This document shows positions 7,795 to 16,019 of a stretch of 64,000 bases of DNA, in pieces. The position numbers and the translations under genes were made by a program. Position 1 is the first letter of the stretch. Each line of letters opens with the position of its first letter. The notes beneath the pieces are model-generated. The model made no database searches. It saw only the letters and a program-made list of their open reading frames with translations, and was not told where the DNA came from. The DNA lies in contig NZ_CP047318.1 of NCBI RefSeq assembly GCF_009857135.1, positions 3,348,001 to 3,412,000 of the forward strand, given 5' to 3'. The DNA is from Streptomyces sp. HM190. GTDB taxonomy: Bacteria; Actinomycetota; Actinomycetes; Streptomycetales; Streptomycetaceae.

Positions 7795-8955
7795 CTACGA
7801 GGCGCCCGGTGCCCCGTACTTCGTGTCCGCCGCCGGGTCCAGCGCCAGCCGGTACCCGCGTTTCACCACCGTCTGGATGAGCTTCGGCGTGCCCAACGCC
7901 GTGCGCAGACGGGCCATCGCCGTCTCCACGGCGTGTTCGTCGCGGCCGGCGCCGGGGAGCGCCTTGAGGAGTTCGGAGCGGGGGACGACCCAGCCGGGGC
8001 GGCGGGCCAGCGCGCGGAGCAGGGACATGCCGGCGGGCGGGACGGGGCGCAGGGCGCCGTCGACCAGGACCGCGTGGCCGCGGATCTCCACACGGTGACC
8101 GGCGACGGGCAGGGCGCGGGCGCGGGTGGGGAGGTCCTGGCACAGGAGTTGGACGAGGGGGCCGAGGCGGAACCGTTCGGGCTGCACGGTGTCGATGCCG
8201 TGGGCCTGGAGGGGAAGGGCCGTCACCGGGCCGACGCAGGCGGGGAGTACGTCGTGGCGGAGGGCGTCGAGCAGGTCCGGCAGGAGCCCCCGGTCCTCGG
8301 CGCGGGACAGCAGCGAGGCCGCGGCGGGGGCGCTGGTGAAGGTGAGGGCGTCGATGCCGCGGCCGACGGTCGCTTCGAGGAGGCGGTCGACCGGGGTGAG
8401 GTCCTCCGGCGGCAGCCAGCGGTAGACGGGGACGCCGACGACCTCCGCCCCGGCGGCCCGCAGCGACTCCACGAAGCCGGGCAGGGGTTCGCCGTGCAGC
8501 TGGACGGCGATGCGGCGGCCCTCCACCCCGTGGTCCAGCAGCCGGTCCAGTACCTCCGCCATCGATTCGGAGGAGGGGGACCACTCCTCGGTGAGGCCCG
8601 CGGCCCGCACCGCTCCCTTCACCTTCGGTCCGCGCGCCAGGACCTCGACGCCCCGGAGGCAGTCCAGGAGTGCCTCGCCGAGGCCCCAGCCGTCGGCCGC
8701 CTCGATCCAGCCGCGGAAACCGATGGCGGTGGTCGCCACCACGATGTCGGGTGCCTGGGCGAGCAGGTCCTTGGTGGCGGCGAGCAGTTCGCTGTCGTCG
8801 GAGAGCGGCACGATGCGGAGGGCCGGCGCGTGGAGGACGGACGCACCGCGACGCTGGAGCAGGGCCCCCAGTTCGTCGGCGCGGCGCGCGGCTGTCACGC
8901 CCACCGTGAACCCCGCCAGGGGGCCGTGGTCTGGTTGCTGCTGTTTGTCGTACAT
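7795..8955 (-). CDS. nnaR: NnaR: HemD-like domain fused to a winged-helix DNA-binding domain
   Basis: The 386-residue protein has two domains. Residues about 14-265 match uroporphyrinogen-III synthase ('TVGVTAARRADELGALLQRR', 'ALTFTSAPAAASLL'). Residues about 280-378 form an OmpR/PhoB-type winged helix ('LRALARRPGWVVPRSELLKA', 'HAVETAMARLRTALG', 'VKRGYRLAL'). In S. coelicolor the orthologue NnaR acts as a transcriptional regulator of nitrate/nitrite assimilation, working with GlnR. Whether the HemD part is catalytic or only a sensor is open; a separate hemD normally serves haem synthesis. It lies downstream of narK in the same direction with 136 bp between, which supports the nitrogen role. 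Confidence 0.88.
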   Translation of the reverse strand: MYDKQQQPDHGPLAGFTVGVTAARRADELGALLQRRGASVLHAPALRIVPLSDDSELLAATKDLLAQAPDIVVATTAIGFRGWIEAADGWGLGEALLDCLRGVEVLARGPKVKGAVRAAGLTEEWSPSSESMAEVLDRLLDHGVEGRRIAVQLHGEPLPGFVESLRAAGAEVVGVPVYRWLPPEDLTPVDRLLEATVGRGIDALTFTSAPAAASLLSRAEDRGLLPDLLDALRHDVLPACVGPVTALPLQAHGIDTVQPERFRLGPLVQLLCQDLPTRARALPVAGHRVEIRGHAVLVDGALRPVPPAGMSLLRALARRPGWVVPRSELLKALPGAGRDEHAVETAMARLRTALGTPKLIQTVVKRGYRLALDPAADTKYGAPGAS

Positions 8956-9008
8956 GGCTCTCGTCCCGCCCGAGTCGTCGTACCTGGCTCTGGCACCTGC
9001 ATGCCGAG

Positions 9009-9038
9009 CGAGCCTGTCAACGCCGCGTGACAGGCTCG
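9009..9038 (-). terminator. Hairpin between narK and nnaR
   Basis: Arms of 11 bp (9009-9019 and 9028-9038) are perfectly complementary. It may end or attenuate the narK transcript, or lie within the nnaR leader. Confidence 0.5.
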
Positions 9039-9091
9039 GTTCGGGTTGATGTCGCTGGTGTTACGTCACACGTGTCACGCCCTGGGCGAGG

Positions 9092-10474
9092 TCACACCTC
9101 GGCGTAGCTGAGCTGCGCCTTCGTCCCCGTCTCGGCCGTCGCGGTGACCGCCTTGGCGGCCGTCCGGCGAAGGTATACGGCCCAGGTCACCGCGAAGCAG
9201 AGCCCGTAGAAGGCGAGGAAGCCGACGAAGGCGCCGGTGCCGGAGCCGACGGTGAGGAAGGACTGGCGGAAGGCCAGGTTGATGCCGAGGCCGCCGAGCG
9301 CGCCCACCGCGCCGATGATGCCCATGGTGGCGCCGGACAGGCGGCGTCCGTAGGCTGCGGCCTCCTCGCCCCGGAGCCCCTTGGCGAGGGCCTTGGCCTG
9401 GAAGATGCCCGGGATCATCTTGAAGGTGGAGCCGTTGCCGAGGCCGCTGAGGACGAACAGCGCGATGAACGCGGTGGTGAACAGGGGCAGCGACTTCTGC
9501 ATGGAGGCGAGGACGATGACCCCGGTGGCGCCGGCCATGGCCACGTAGTTCCACAGGGTGATCCTGGCGCCGCCGTACTTGTCGGCGAGGGCGCCGCCCA
9601 CGGGCCGGATCAGCGAGCCGAGCAGCGGGCCGATGAAGGTGACGTACGCGGCCTGCAGCGGCGTCCGGCCGAACTGGGTCTGCAGGACGAGGCCGAAGGC
9701 GAAGCTGTAGCCGATGAAGGAGCCGAAGGTGCCGATGTAGAGGAAGGACATGATCCAGGTGTGGGCGTCCTTGACGGCTTCCCTGGCGGCGCCGGTGTCG
9801 TTCTTCATCGACGCGATGTTGTCCATCTTGAGCCAGGCGAGGGCCGCGGCGATCACGATGAGCGGGATGTAGATCCCGAGCAGGACACGCGGGCCGCCGC
9901 CGGCGCCGATGACGGCGAGGCCGATGAGCTGCACGACCGGGACGCCGATGTTGCCGCCGCCCGCGTTGAGGCCGAGCGCCCACCCCTTCTTCCGCAGGGG
10001 GAAGAAGGCGTTGATGTTGGTCATGGAGGAGGCGAAGTTGCCGCCGCCGATGCCGGCGAGCATCGCGCAGACCAGGAACGTGGTGAACGACGTGCCCGGC
10101 TCCATCACGGCGAAGGCGGCGACGGTCGGGATGAGCAGCAGACTCGCCGAGACGACCGTCCAGTTGCGGCCGCCGAAGACCGCCACCGCGAACGTGTAGG
10201 GGATGCGTGCGAGGGCGCCGACCAGGGTGGCCATCGAGACGATGAAGAACTTGTCGGCCGGGGTGAGCCCGTACTCGGGTCCCATGAAGAGGACCATCAC
10301 CGACCAGACGGTCCAGACCGAGAAGCCGATGTGCTCGGAGAGGACGGAGAAGAACAGGTTGCGGCGGGCGACCTGCTCGCCGGTCGTGTTCCAGAAGGTC
10401 TCGTCCTCCGGATCCCAGTGATGGATCCAGCGGCCTCCCCTACTGGCAGCGGGGGCTGTGCTCGGGGCTGTCAT
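9092..10474 (-). CDS. narK: Nitrate/nitrite transporter, MFS NNP family
   Basis: This 460-residue polytopic membrane protein has 12 predicted helices. It contains the NNP signature 'GIGGGNFASSMTNINAFFP' (about residues 140-158) and a second glycine-rich repeat, 'GATMGIIGAVGALGGLGIN' (about 384-402). It imports nitrate and/or exports nitrite. There is no fused second copy, so it is the single-unit form. Its neighbour nnaR supports an assimilation role. The N-terminal 30 residues ('WIHHWDPEDETFWNTTG') are typical of actinobacterial NarK proteins. Confidence 0.92.
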   Translation of the reverse strand: MTAPSTAPAASRGGRWIHHWDPEDETFWNTTGEQVARRNLFFSVLSEHIGFSVWTVWSVMVLFMGPEYGLTPADKFFIVSMATLVGALARIPYTFAVAVFGGRNWTVVSASLLLIPTVAAFAVMEPGTSFTTFLVCAMLAGIGGGNFASSMTNINAFFPLRKKGWALGLNAGGGNIGVPVVQLIGLAVIGAGGGPRVLLGIYIPLIVIAAALAWLKMDNIASMKNDTGAAREAVKDAHTWIMSFLYIGTFGSFIGYSFAFGLVLQTQFGRTPLQAAYVTFIGPLLGSLIRPVGGALADKYGGARITLWNYVAMAGATGVIVLASMQKSLPLFTTAFIALFVLSGLGNGSTFKMIPGIFQAKALAKGLRGEEAAAYGRRLSGATMGIIGAVGALGGLGINLAFRQSFLTVGSGTGAFVGFLAFYGLCFAVTWAVYLRRTAAKAVTATAETGTKAQLSYAEV

Positions 10475-10819
10475 GACGCCTCCACGGTTCTCCGGGCTCG
10501 GACGTGCTGGGGGATGGCTGATGCGTCCGAAGGTAGGGAGGGCGCGTTTCCGCGCTGTGGCACCGGGTGACCGCGAAGGAACTTTGCTCTCACGCCGCCG
10601 TGGGCCCCCCGGTGAGGAAAGCGCTCACCCGGCCGGCGGCGCCGGGGCGGTGAGCGGGGCGCCTGGCAGCTCGGGGGCGGGTGCTGCACGGCACGTGCGC
10701 GTCCGCGCGGCGGGGCGGTGACACACGCGGCTCCGCCGCGCAGGCGCGACCAGCCACCGAGACCCCGCACCCGGCGGACGACACCCGCCCCCGAGTCATC
10801 AGGCGCCCCGGCCGACCCC
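10475..10819. other. Gap between narK and the avaR2-like gene
   Basis: This 345-bp non-coding stretch holds the narK promoter side (about 10475-10620) and a reverse copy of the dispersed repeat at 10707-10780. A GTCAC and a GAAAC element occur about 60-100 bp upstream of narK but out of the proper GlnR-box spacing. No gene is evident. Confidence 0.5.
10707..10780 (-). repeat. Dispersed Streptomyces intergenic repeat, copy 2
   Basis: Reverse-orientation relative of the 7685-7770 element. It shares GCGCGACCAGCCAC, the GCGGCTCCGCCGC palindrome and the GACACCCGC end. It lies just downstream of the avaR2-like stop codon. Confidence 0.65.
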
Positions 10820-11461
10820 CTACGCGCTCATCCCCTCACCGCCCCGCCACATCCCCCCGCTCCCCGACGGCCGCAGTGTCCGCAGCGTGGCCGTGCCCGC
10901 CACCCGGGGCAGCAGCAGCCGCCAGAAGCGGGTCAGGGCGTCCGCGGTGAGCCAGCGCGGATCGTGCCGGCCGAGGGATTCGAGGCCGGCGGTCGCGGCG
11001 ACGACCGCCGCGGCCGCGTCCTGCGCGGAGACCCCGTGCGCGAGGGCGCCCTCGCTGTCGGCCTTGGTCAGCACCTGCTCCACCCACTCCTGCCAAGCGC
11101 GGCGCAGCCCGGCGCCGGAGCGCATCCGGCCGGCCCCGTCACCGAGATCGAACCCGGCGCGCAGGACCGCGTCCTGGCCGAGCGCCCGCACGAGGGCGTA
11201 GGTCGCGTCGATGAGGGACTGCAACGTGTCGGTGGTGTCCTGGGAGGTGATCCGGCCCAGCCGCAGGGCCGCCGCCTGGCCGACCGCGTCGGCGAGGTCC
11301 GCCTTGCTGGCGAAGTGGAAGTGCAACGCACCGCTGCTGACCCCGGCCCTGGCGCTGATCATGGACAGGGAGGCCGTCTCGAAGCCTTCCCGGTCGAACA
11401 GCTCGGCGGCGGACTCGATGAGCGCGTTGCGTGTCCGCACCGCTCGCTCCTGCTTGGCCAT
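10820..11461 (-). CDS. avaR2: TetR-family butyrolactone-receptor-like regulator (AvaR2-like)
   Basis: The 213-residue regulator has the N-terminal helix-turn-helix of the ArpA/ScbR subfamily ('MAKQERAVRTRNALIESAAE', 'SLSMISARAGVSSGALHFHF', residues 1-50). The variant recognition region 'ISARAGVSSGALHFHFASKADL' is of the type I associate with pseudo-receptors such as AvaR2 or ScbR2, which may bind antibiotics rather than the hormone. I chose ATG 11461, which gives the canonical MAKQ start; a GTG five codons upstream has no ribosome site. A palindrome resembling an autoregulatory element lies about 90 bp upstream. The gene is the last of three minus-strand genes in the hormone locus. The pseudo-receptor assignment is inference. 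Confidence 0.8.
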   Translation of the reverse strand: MAKQERAVRTRNALIESAAELFDREGFETASLSMISARAGVSSGALHFHFASKADLADAVGQAAALRLGRITSQDTTDTLQSLIDATYALVRALGQDAVLRAGFDLGDGAGRMRSGAGLRRAWQEWVEQVLTKADSEGALAHGVSAQDAAAAVVAATAGLESLGRHDPRWLTADALTRFWRLLLPRVAGTATLRTLRPSGSGGMWRGGEGMSA

Positions 11462-11548
11462 GGGGCGCTCCGTCACTCCGCAGGGGACCGGTGACCGTGC
11501 CCGGGATGCCCCCGCTGGGCCTGCCGGCCGTTCCCGCGCGTGGGCAGA

Positions 11549-11572
11549 TTATCAAACCGCCACAGCGGTTTC
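11549..11572 (-). promoter_or_regulatory. ARE-like palindrome upstream of the avaR2-like gene
   Basis: AAACCG (11553-11558) and CGGTTT (11565-11570) form an inverted pair flanked by A+T-rich ends, 92-109 bp upstream of the start. It keeps the CCG/CGG core and T-rich flank of butyrolactone-receptor sites but matches the 24-base consensus less well than the sites at 13799-13822 and 13963-13986. Confidence 0.5.
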
Positions 11573-11666
11573 TATACGCCTCCCGAAGCGAAGTCGACCG
11601 TGGGTCCACCGATCGTGACGGTGTGTGCCCGGATCCCATCGGCACCAGCTCGCGCGGCGCCGCACT

Positions 11667-11708
11667 CGACGGCGCCCCGCAGCCGCACGACGGCGCCCCG
11701 CAGCCGGA
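11667..11708. repeat. Tandem 21-bp repeat between the P450 and avaR2-like genes
   Basis: Two adjacent 21-bp units (11667-11687 and 11688-11708) differ by one base and contain GACGGCGCCCCGCAGCCG. They lie about 60 bp after the P450 stop codon (minus strand). Apart from this and the ARE-like site, the 11462-11767 gap shows no gene. Confidence 0.7.
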
Positions 11709-11767
11709 GCCGGCCACGGGGCGCATCGCGTTCGCTCCGCGTCAACACCCGCCTCGGGGGGACGGGT

Positions 11768-12997
11768 TCACTCGGGTCGCAGTACCACCGGCAGGGCGGC
11801 GTACCCGTTGAAGAGGAAGGTCGGCATGGGGTGGAGGTCCGCGACGGGGCGGGCGAGCCGCATCCCGGGGAACCTGCCGAAGAGCGCCTCCAGGGCGATG
11901 GCCGCCTCCATCCGCCCGAGGGGCATGCCGAGGCAGCGGTGGACGCCGTGACCGAAGGCGAGGGAGTCACGGTCGGCACGCAGGAGGTCGAAGGTCGCGG
12001 CGTCGTCGCCGTAGCGCTCGGGGTCGAGACCGGGCGCGGCGAAGTTGACGATGATCGCGTCGCCCCGCTCGATGGTGACGCCGTCGTCGAGGGTGATGTC
12101 GTCGACGGCGAACCGCAGCGGGATGTACGCGGCGGGGTTGTGCACCCGGACGGTCTCGTCGACGGCGTCGGTCCAGCTCGCACGGCCGGACCGGATGTGG
12201 GCGAGCTGGTCGGGGTGGTCGAGCAGTGCGGCGGCGGCGTTGCAGATCACGCCGGTCGTGGTCTCCTGGCCGGCGGCGATCATGAGGTAGAGGCTGTCGA
12301 CCAGTTCCTTCTCGCTGAGCCGGTCGTCGTCGTCCCGGGCGGCGATCAGCGCGGAGGTGAGGTCGTCCGCGGGCCGGGCCCGCTTGGCGGCGACGAGTGC
12401 GGCCAGCATCTCGCCGATGCGTATCCGTGCGGCGTCGATCTCCTGTGGTGCGGCCGAGGCGCTGACCGAGGCGCTGATGGCGGCGGCCAGGGGGTGCCGG
12501 GACTCGTCGGGCACGCCGAAGAGTTCGCAGATCACCCGCATGGGCAGCAGGGCCGCGTACGAGGTCAGCAGGTCGGTCTCCCGCCCCGCGGGCAGGGCGG
12601 CCAGGTCGTCGGTGAGCCCGGCGGAGATCTCCCGCACCCACGGTCTGAGCAGTTCGGTCCGCCGGCTCGTGAACGCGCCGGCGATCAGTCTGCGCAGCCG
12701 GGTGTGCTCGGCCCCGTAGGAGAAGAGCATGGTCGTCGCGGACACCCACGGGTAGAGGGGCCACTCCTCGGTGATCAGCCCGTCGCGGTAGGCGGGCCAG
12801 TGCTGCCGGGGGTCACGGGAGACGCGGGGGTCGGCGAGGAGTTGCCTGATGTACCGGTGGCGGTTGACGGCCCAGGCCGGCACTCCGCCGGGCAGGCTCA
12901 CGCGGGCGACCGATCCCCGTTCCCGCAGCGCGGCGGCCTCTCCGGCCAGGTCTCGTGCCGCGGGGTCCAGGGCGTAGGGGCAGGCGGTCGTTTCCAT
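11768..12997 (-). CDS. cyp17: Cytochrome P450 (Cyp17-like, butenolide hormone locus)
   Basis: The 409-residue class I bacterial P450 has the I-helix motif 'AGQETT' (about residues 244-249), an E-x-x-R pair in 'DETVR' (about 282-286) and the haem loop '[10 protein letters not shown]' (348-357) with cysteine ligand C355. It needs ferredoxin partners encoded elsewhere. In S. avermitilis the P450 in the equivalent position is required to make avenolide, so hydroxylation of a fatty-acyl hormone precursor is the likely role (inference from context). The start is ATG 12997 with GGAGAG upstream; an open frame further 5' is not P450-like. It is 93 bp downstream of avaR1 and probably cotranscribed with it. 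Confidence 0.88.
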   Translation of the reverse strand: METTACPYALDPAARDLAGEAAALRERGSVARVSLPGGVPAWAVNRHRYIRQLLADPRVSRDPRQHWPAYRDGLITEEWPLYPWVSATTMLFSYGAEHTRLRRLIAGAFTSRRTELLRPWVREISAGLTDDLAALPAGRETDLLTSYAALLPMRVICELFGVPDESRHPLAAAISASVSASAAPQEIDAARIRIGEMLAALVAAKRARPADDLTSALIAARDDDDRLSEKELVDSLYLMIAAGQETTTGVICNAAAALLDHPDQLAHIRSGRASWTDAVDETVRVHNPAAYIPLRFAVDDITLDDGVTIERGDAIIVNFAAPGLDPERYGDDAATFDLLRADRDSLAFGHGVHRCLGMPLGRMEAAIALEALFGRFPGMRLARPVADLHPMPTFLFNGYAALPVVLRPE

Positions 12998-13090
12998 CGG
13001 ACGGTGCTCTCCGTTCGGTCGGTTTCGCACTGGGCGGTTCCCGCGTCCGGCTGAACGACGACGTCGTGGCACGCCGCGCATCGTGCGCGC

Positions 13091-13768
13091 TCAGCCGAGC
13101 GCGACTTCCTCTCCCGCGCGGGCCTGTGCCCGCGCGGTGTTCCACACGTGTTCCGCCCTCGCGGGCGAGAAGTCGAGGCGGACGAGCACGCCGGGGACCG
13201 CGATGGAGGACATCAGGTGGCGGTACAGGTCGCAGACCCGCTCCACCATGTCCTGGTGCCGCGTCAGGATGTGCGACAGCACCTGGACTCCGGTGAAGCA
13301 GCCCACGAACATCCTCGCGACGGCGGCCACATCCGTGTCGGGCAGCAGTTCGCCGTCCGCCTTGGCGCGGGCGAACACCGCCTCCGAGCGCTCCACCCAG
13401 CCCCGCATGGGCACTTCGCGGTGGAGGCCGTCCAGCGCCCCCTGCTCCACCGTGAGCCGGACGCTGCCGCGCACCAGCGGGTCACCGGCGCCGAGGAGGT
13501 ACGCCAGCAGCAGGGCCTCGTCGATGGCCGACTGGAGCGTCAGGTCCTGTTGCCGCACGGCGGGCACGGCGCTGACCTGCTGGGCCAGGACCTCCTGCGC
13601 GAGTTCCTCCTTCGAGGCGAAGTGGAAGTACAGCGCCCCCTTGGTGACTTCGGCCTTCTTGAGGATCTGGGAGATGGTCGCCGCCTCGTATCCGACCTCG
13701 TCGAACACCGCGGCGGCCGCGACGACGATCTTCTCCCGGGTCCGGATCGCTCGTTCCTGCCGCGCCAC
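13091..13768 (-). CDS. avaR1: Gamma-butyrolactone/butenolide receptor (AvaR1-like)
   Basis: The 225-residue TetR-fold protein is strongly of the ArpA/ScbR/AvaR1 type: 'MARQERAIRTREKIVVAAAA' (1-20) and 'ATISQILKKAEVTKGALYFH' (30-49). The ligand domain has a tryptophan (W124) near the position of the conserved hormone-contacting Trp in this family. In the family the protein represses target promoters at ARE palindromes and is released by the hormone. The start is GTG 13768, six bases after GGAGG (13779-13775); an adjacent GTG at 13771 would be too close. A strong ARE lies 31-54 bp upstream, so autorepression is expected. A second ARE controls the divergent acyl-CoA oxidase. Confidence 0.9.
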   Translation of the reverse strand: MARQERAIRTREKIVVAAAAVFDEVGYEAATISQILKKAEVTKGALYFHFASKEELAQEVLAQQVSAVPAVRQQDLTLQSAIDEALLLAYLLGAGDPLVRGSVRLTVEQGALDGLHREVPMRGWVERSEAVFARAKADGELLPDTDVAAVARMFVGCFTGVQVLSHILTRHQDMVERVCDLYRHLMSSIAVPGVLVRLDFSPARAEHVWNTARAQARAGEEVALG

Positions 13769-13798
13769 CACACACCTCCGTACGCCCCCCGAAAGCGA

Positions 13799-13822
13799 AA
13801 AAATACCGTCAGGTACGTATGA
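13799..13822 (-). promoter_or_regulatory. Autoregulatory element (ARE) in front of avaR1
   Basis: Read toward avaR1 the site is TCATACGTACC then TGA then CGGTATTTTT. It agrees with the published ARE consensus at all but two defined positions, by my hand alignment. It lies 31-54 bp upstream of the avaR1 start, suited to autorepression. Confidence 0.7.
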
Positions 13823-13958
13823 TATCAGCGGGTAACGCTCTGTAGCACCCGTGAAAGCCGCAGGGTTTGCGGCGGTTCGGCCGGAGTTCGGGGCTCCGGT
13901 GCCCGCGGAGCCGCACGACCGGCCTCGCCGCCGACCGACGAGACCGACAGAGGACGTC

Positions 13959-13987
13959 TTGAATAAAAACCGGCTGGTTCGTATCTT
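13959..13987 (+). promoter_or_regulatory. aco promoter with embedded ARE
   Basis: A -35-like TTGAAT (13959-13964) and a -10-like TATCTT (13982-13987) are separated by exactly 17 bp. An ARE (13963-13986; reverse complement AGATACGAACC, AGC, CGGTTTTTAT) fills the whole spacer. By hand it matches the 24-base ARE consensus except for one terminal base. A receptor bound here would block RNA polymerase. Transcription should start near 13994. Confidence 0.75.
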
Positions 13988-14035
13988 CTGAACCTTGTGA
14001 TCCCAACCATGGGCTCTGATCAGGGGGAAGAGGTC

Positions 14036-15949
14036 GTGACCAAGACCTTGCTCACGCTCCACACGTCTGGTTCTGCCACGGCAGACGCACAGCAAACCGA
14101 CGGCGTTGCCTCGAATCCGCCGCCGGTCGGCTGCGACGGCGAAGGGACGGCCGCCGAGGAACTGACCCACCTGCTCTTCGACCGGCAGGACCGGGCGCGT
14201 GTCCACGACATCTGGCGCACCCTCGTCAGCGGTGAGGCGTTCGCCTACCGACCGGGCCTCTCACCGGACGAGCGCGCGGCGCTGTCGTACGACCGGCTCC
14301 GACTGGTCAACGACGCGGTCGAGGACCCGGAGGCACTGGCCGCCGACCCCCGGATGCTCGCCGGCCTGCACGAGTGGACGGGCTTCGTCGACGGTGCGCT
14401 GGGCACCCTGGCGGGCATCCACTACAACCTGTTCCTGGGCAGTCTCCTCGACCACGACGGCGGTCGGCACGATCTGTCGGAGTACGTGTCGATGAACCGG
14501 ACGGGCACGTTCCTCTGCACGGAACTGGACCACGGCAACGACGCGGCCGCCCTGGAGACCACCGCGACGCTGGACCCGGCCACCGGCGGTTTCGTCCTCG
14601 ACACCCCGCACCCCGGGGCCCAGAAGTTCATGCCCAACACCAGCCTGGCCGGGGGCCCCAAGAGCGCCCTGGTGGCCGCGCGGCTGCTGGTCGAGGGCAA
14701 GGACATGGGGGTCTTCCTCTTCCTGGTGCCGCTCAGCGACGAGGTCGGCCACCTGCCCGGCATCACGGTCCGCGCGCTGCCGCCCAAGCTCGGCAGTCCC
14801 GTCGACCACTGCCTCACCTCCTTCGACCGTGTTTGGCTGCCGCGGGAGGCGCTGCTGGAGGCCGAGCACGGGCAGCTCTCCCCCGAGGGCACGGTGACCA
14901 GCAGCGTGGGCAGCCGGCGCAAGCGGTTCCTGCGCTCCATAGGCCGGGTGACCACGGGCAAGCTGTGCATGAGCGCCGCCGCGATCGGGGTGTCCCGTGC
15001 GGCGCTCGCCATCGCCGTACGGCATGCCCACCGGCGGCACGTCAGCGGGCCGAAGGCCGGGCAGCTGCTGCCGCTCGCCGCCCACCGCAGCCACCACGGA
15101 CGGCTGTTGCACGCCCTCGCCACCGGCTACGCCATGACGTTCCTGCACCGCCACGTGGTGACCCGGTGGACCGAGCACACCCCGGAGGACCGGGCCGAGG
15201 CGGAGCGCCTGGTGGCCATCGCCAAGGGGTGGATCACCTGGGAGGCGCGGGACATCACGGTCGAGTGCCGGGAACGCTGCGGCGCGCAAGGCCTGTTCCG
15301 GGTCAACGGCCTGTCCGAGCTGCAGCAGGACCTGGAGGGCGCGATCACCGCCGAGGGCGACAACCTGGTCGTCTGGCTCAAGGCCGGCGGCGAGATGCTC
15401 TTCGGGCACGACGCGGTCGAACGCGGCCACCTGGGTCCGCTCTCCCCCGACCAGGAACTCGCCGACCTGGCGTTCCTGCGGGGTCTGCTCGCCGAGGCCG
15501 AGTCCATCTGGCAGGCCCGCGCCCGCACCGCGCTGCGCGAGGGCCCCGCCGGGGATCCGGTGGGCCGCTGGAACGAGGCGTCGACGGCCGCCCTGGAGGT
15601 GGTCTCGGCCCACGCCCGCCTCCAGGCCGCGGACGCCTTCCTCGCGACGGCAGCGCAGGCGACCCGGCCGACGACCCGGTTCCTGCTGCACAGCCTGTGC
15701 CGGCTGTTCCTCCTCAAGCAGGTCGGCGAGCACACCGGCGACCTGCTCGCGGAGGGGCTCATGACGGCCGATCACGTACGCGGACTGCCCAGGACCATCG
15801 AGACGGTGATCGCCGACCTGGCCCCTCACATGACCACCCTGGTCGATGCCTTCGCCCTCCCGCCCGGGTACCTGGCCACGATCCCCCTCGCCGGCGGCAC
15901 GCCCCTCCCGCAGAACACCGACAAGCGGTCCCCGTCGGCCACCGTCTGA
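14036..15949 (+). CDS. aco: Acyl-CoA oxidase (Aco-like, hormone biosynthesis)
   Basis: The 637-residue flavoprotein is of the acyl-CoA oxidase family. The FAD/substrate signature is 'TGTFLCTELDHGND' (about residues 156-169; canonical TELGHG). The C-terminal half contains 'CRERCGAQGLFRVNGLSEL' and 'AITAEGDNLVVW' (E440-N443). It would introduce a 2,3-double bond in a fatty acyl-CoA. The orthologue in the S. avermitilis hormone locus is required for avenolide, a butenolide. I chose GTG 14036, preceded by GGGGGAAGAGG; the in-frame ATGs at 13997 and 14009 lie at or close to the predicted transcription start. It is divergent from avaR1 and controlled by an ARE-overlapped promoter. An aspartate replaces glycine in TEL-D-HG. 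Confidence 0.88.
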   Translation: MTKTLLTLHTSGSATADAQQTDGVASNPPPVGCDGEGTAAEELTHLLFDRQDRARVHDIWRTLVSGEAFAYRPGLSPDERAALSYDRLRLVNDAVEDPEALAADPRMLAGLHEWTGFVDGALGTLAGIHYNLFLGSLLDHDGGRHDLSEYVSMNRTGTFLCTELDHGNDAAALETTATLDPATGGFVLDTPHPGAQKFMPNTSLAGGPKSALVAARLLVEGKDMGVFLFLVPLSDEVGHLPGITVRALPPKLGSPVDHCLTSFDRVWLPREALLEAEHGQLSPEGTVTSSVGSRRKRFLRSIGRVTTGKLCMSAAAIGVSRAALAIAVRHAHRRHVSGPKAGQLLPLAAHRSHHGRLLHALATGYAMTFLHRHVVTRWTEHTPEDRAEAERLVAIAKGWITWEARDITVECRERCGAQGLFRVNGLSELQQDLEGAITAEGDNLVVWLKAGGEMLFGHDAVERGHLGPLSPDQELADLAFLRGLLAEAESIWQARARTALREGPAGDPVGRWNEASTAALEVVSAHARLQAADAFLATAAQATRPTTRFLLHSLCRLFLLKQVGEHTGDLLAEGLMTADHVRGLPRTIETVIADLAPHMTTLVDAFALPPGYLATIPLAGGTPLPQNTDKRSPSATV

Positions 15950-15976
15950 CAGGGGAGGCGACGGACCGCGGATCCC

Positions 15977-16002
15977 GGAGGGCGGCGGCGCCACCGCCCT
16001 CC
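15977..16002. terminator. Hairpin terminator between aco and the convergent small gene
   Basis: A 9-bp GC arm pair (GGAGGGCGG and CCGCCCTCC) with an 8-base loop lies between two converging genes. Confidence 0.6.
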
Positions 16003-16019
16003 CACCGGGGACGGAGCCG

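Noticed and set aside
10475..10620. GlnR box upstream of narK
   Set aside because: GTCAC and GAAAC elements exist but their spacing is one base off the GTnAC-N6-GAAAC pattern; not strong enough to annotate.
13769..14206. Long N-terminal extension of the avaR1-like protein
   Set aside because: It would run through the divergent promoter and both AREs; family members start at MARQ.
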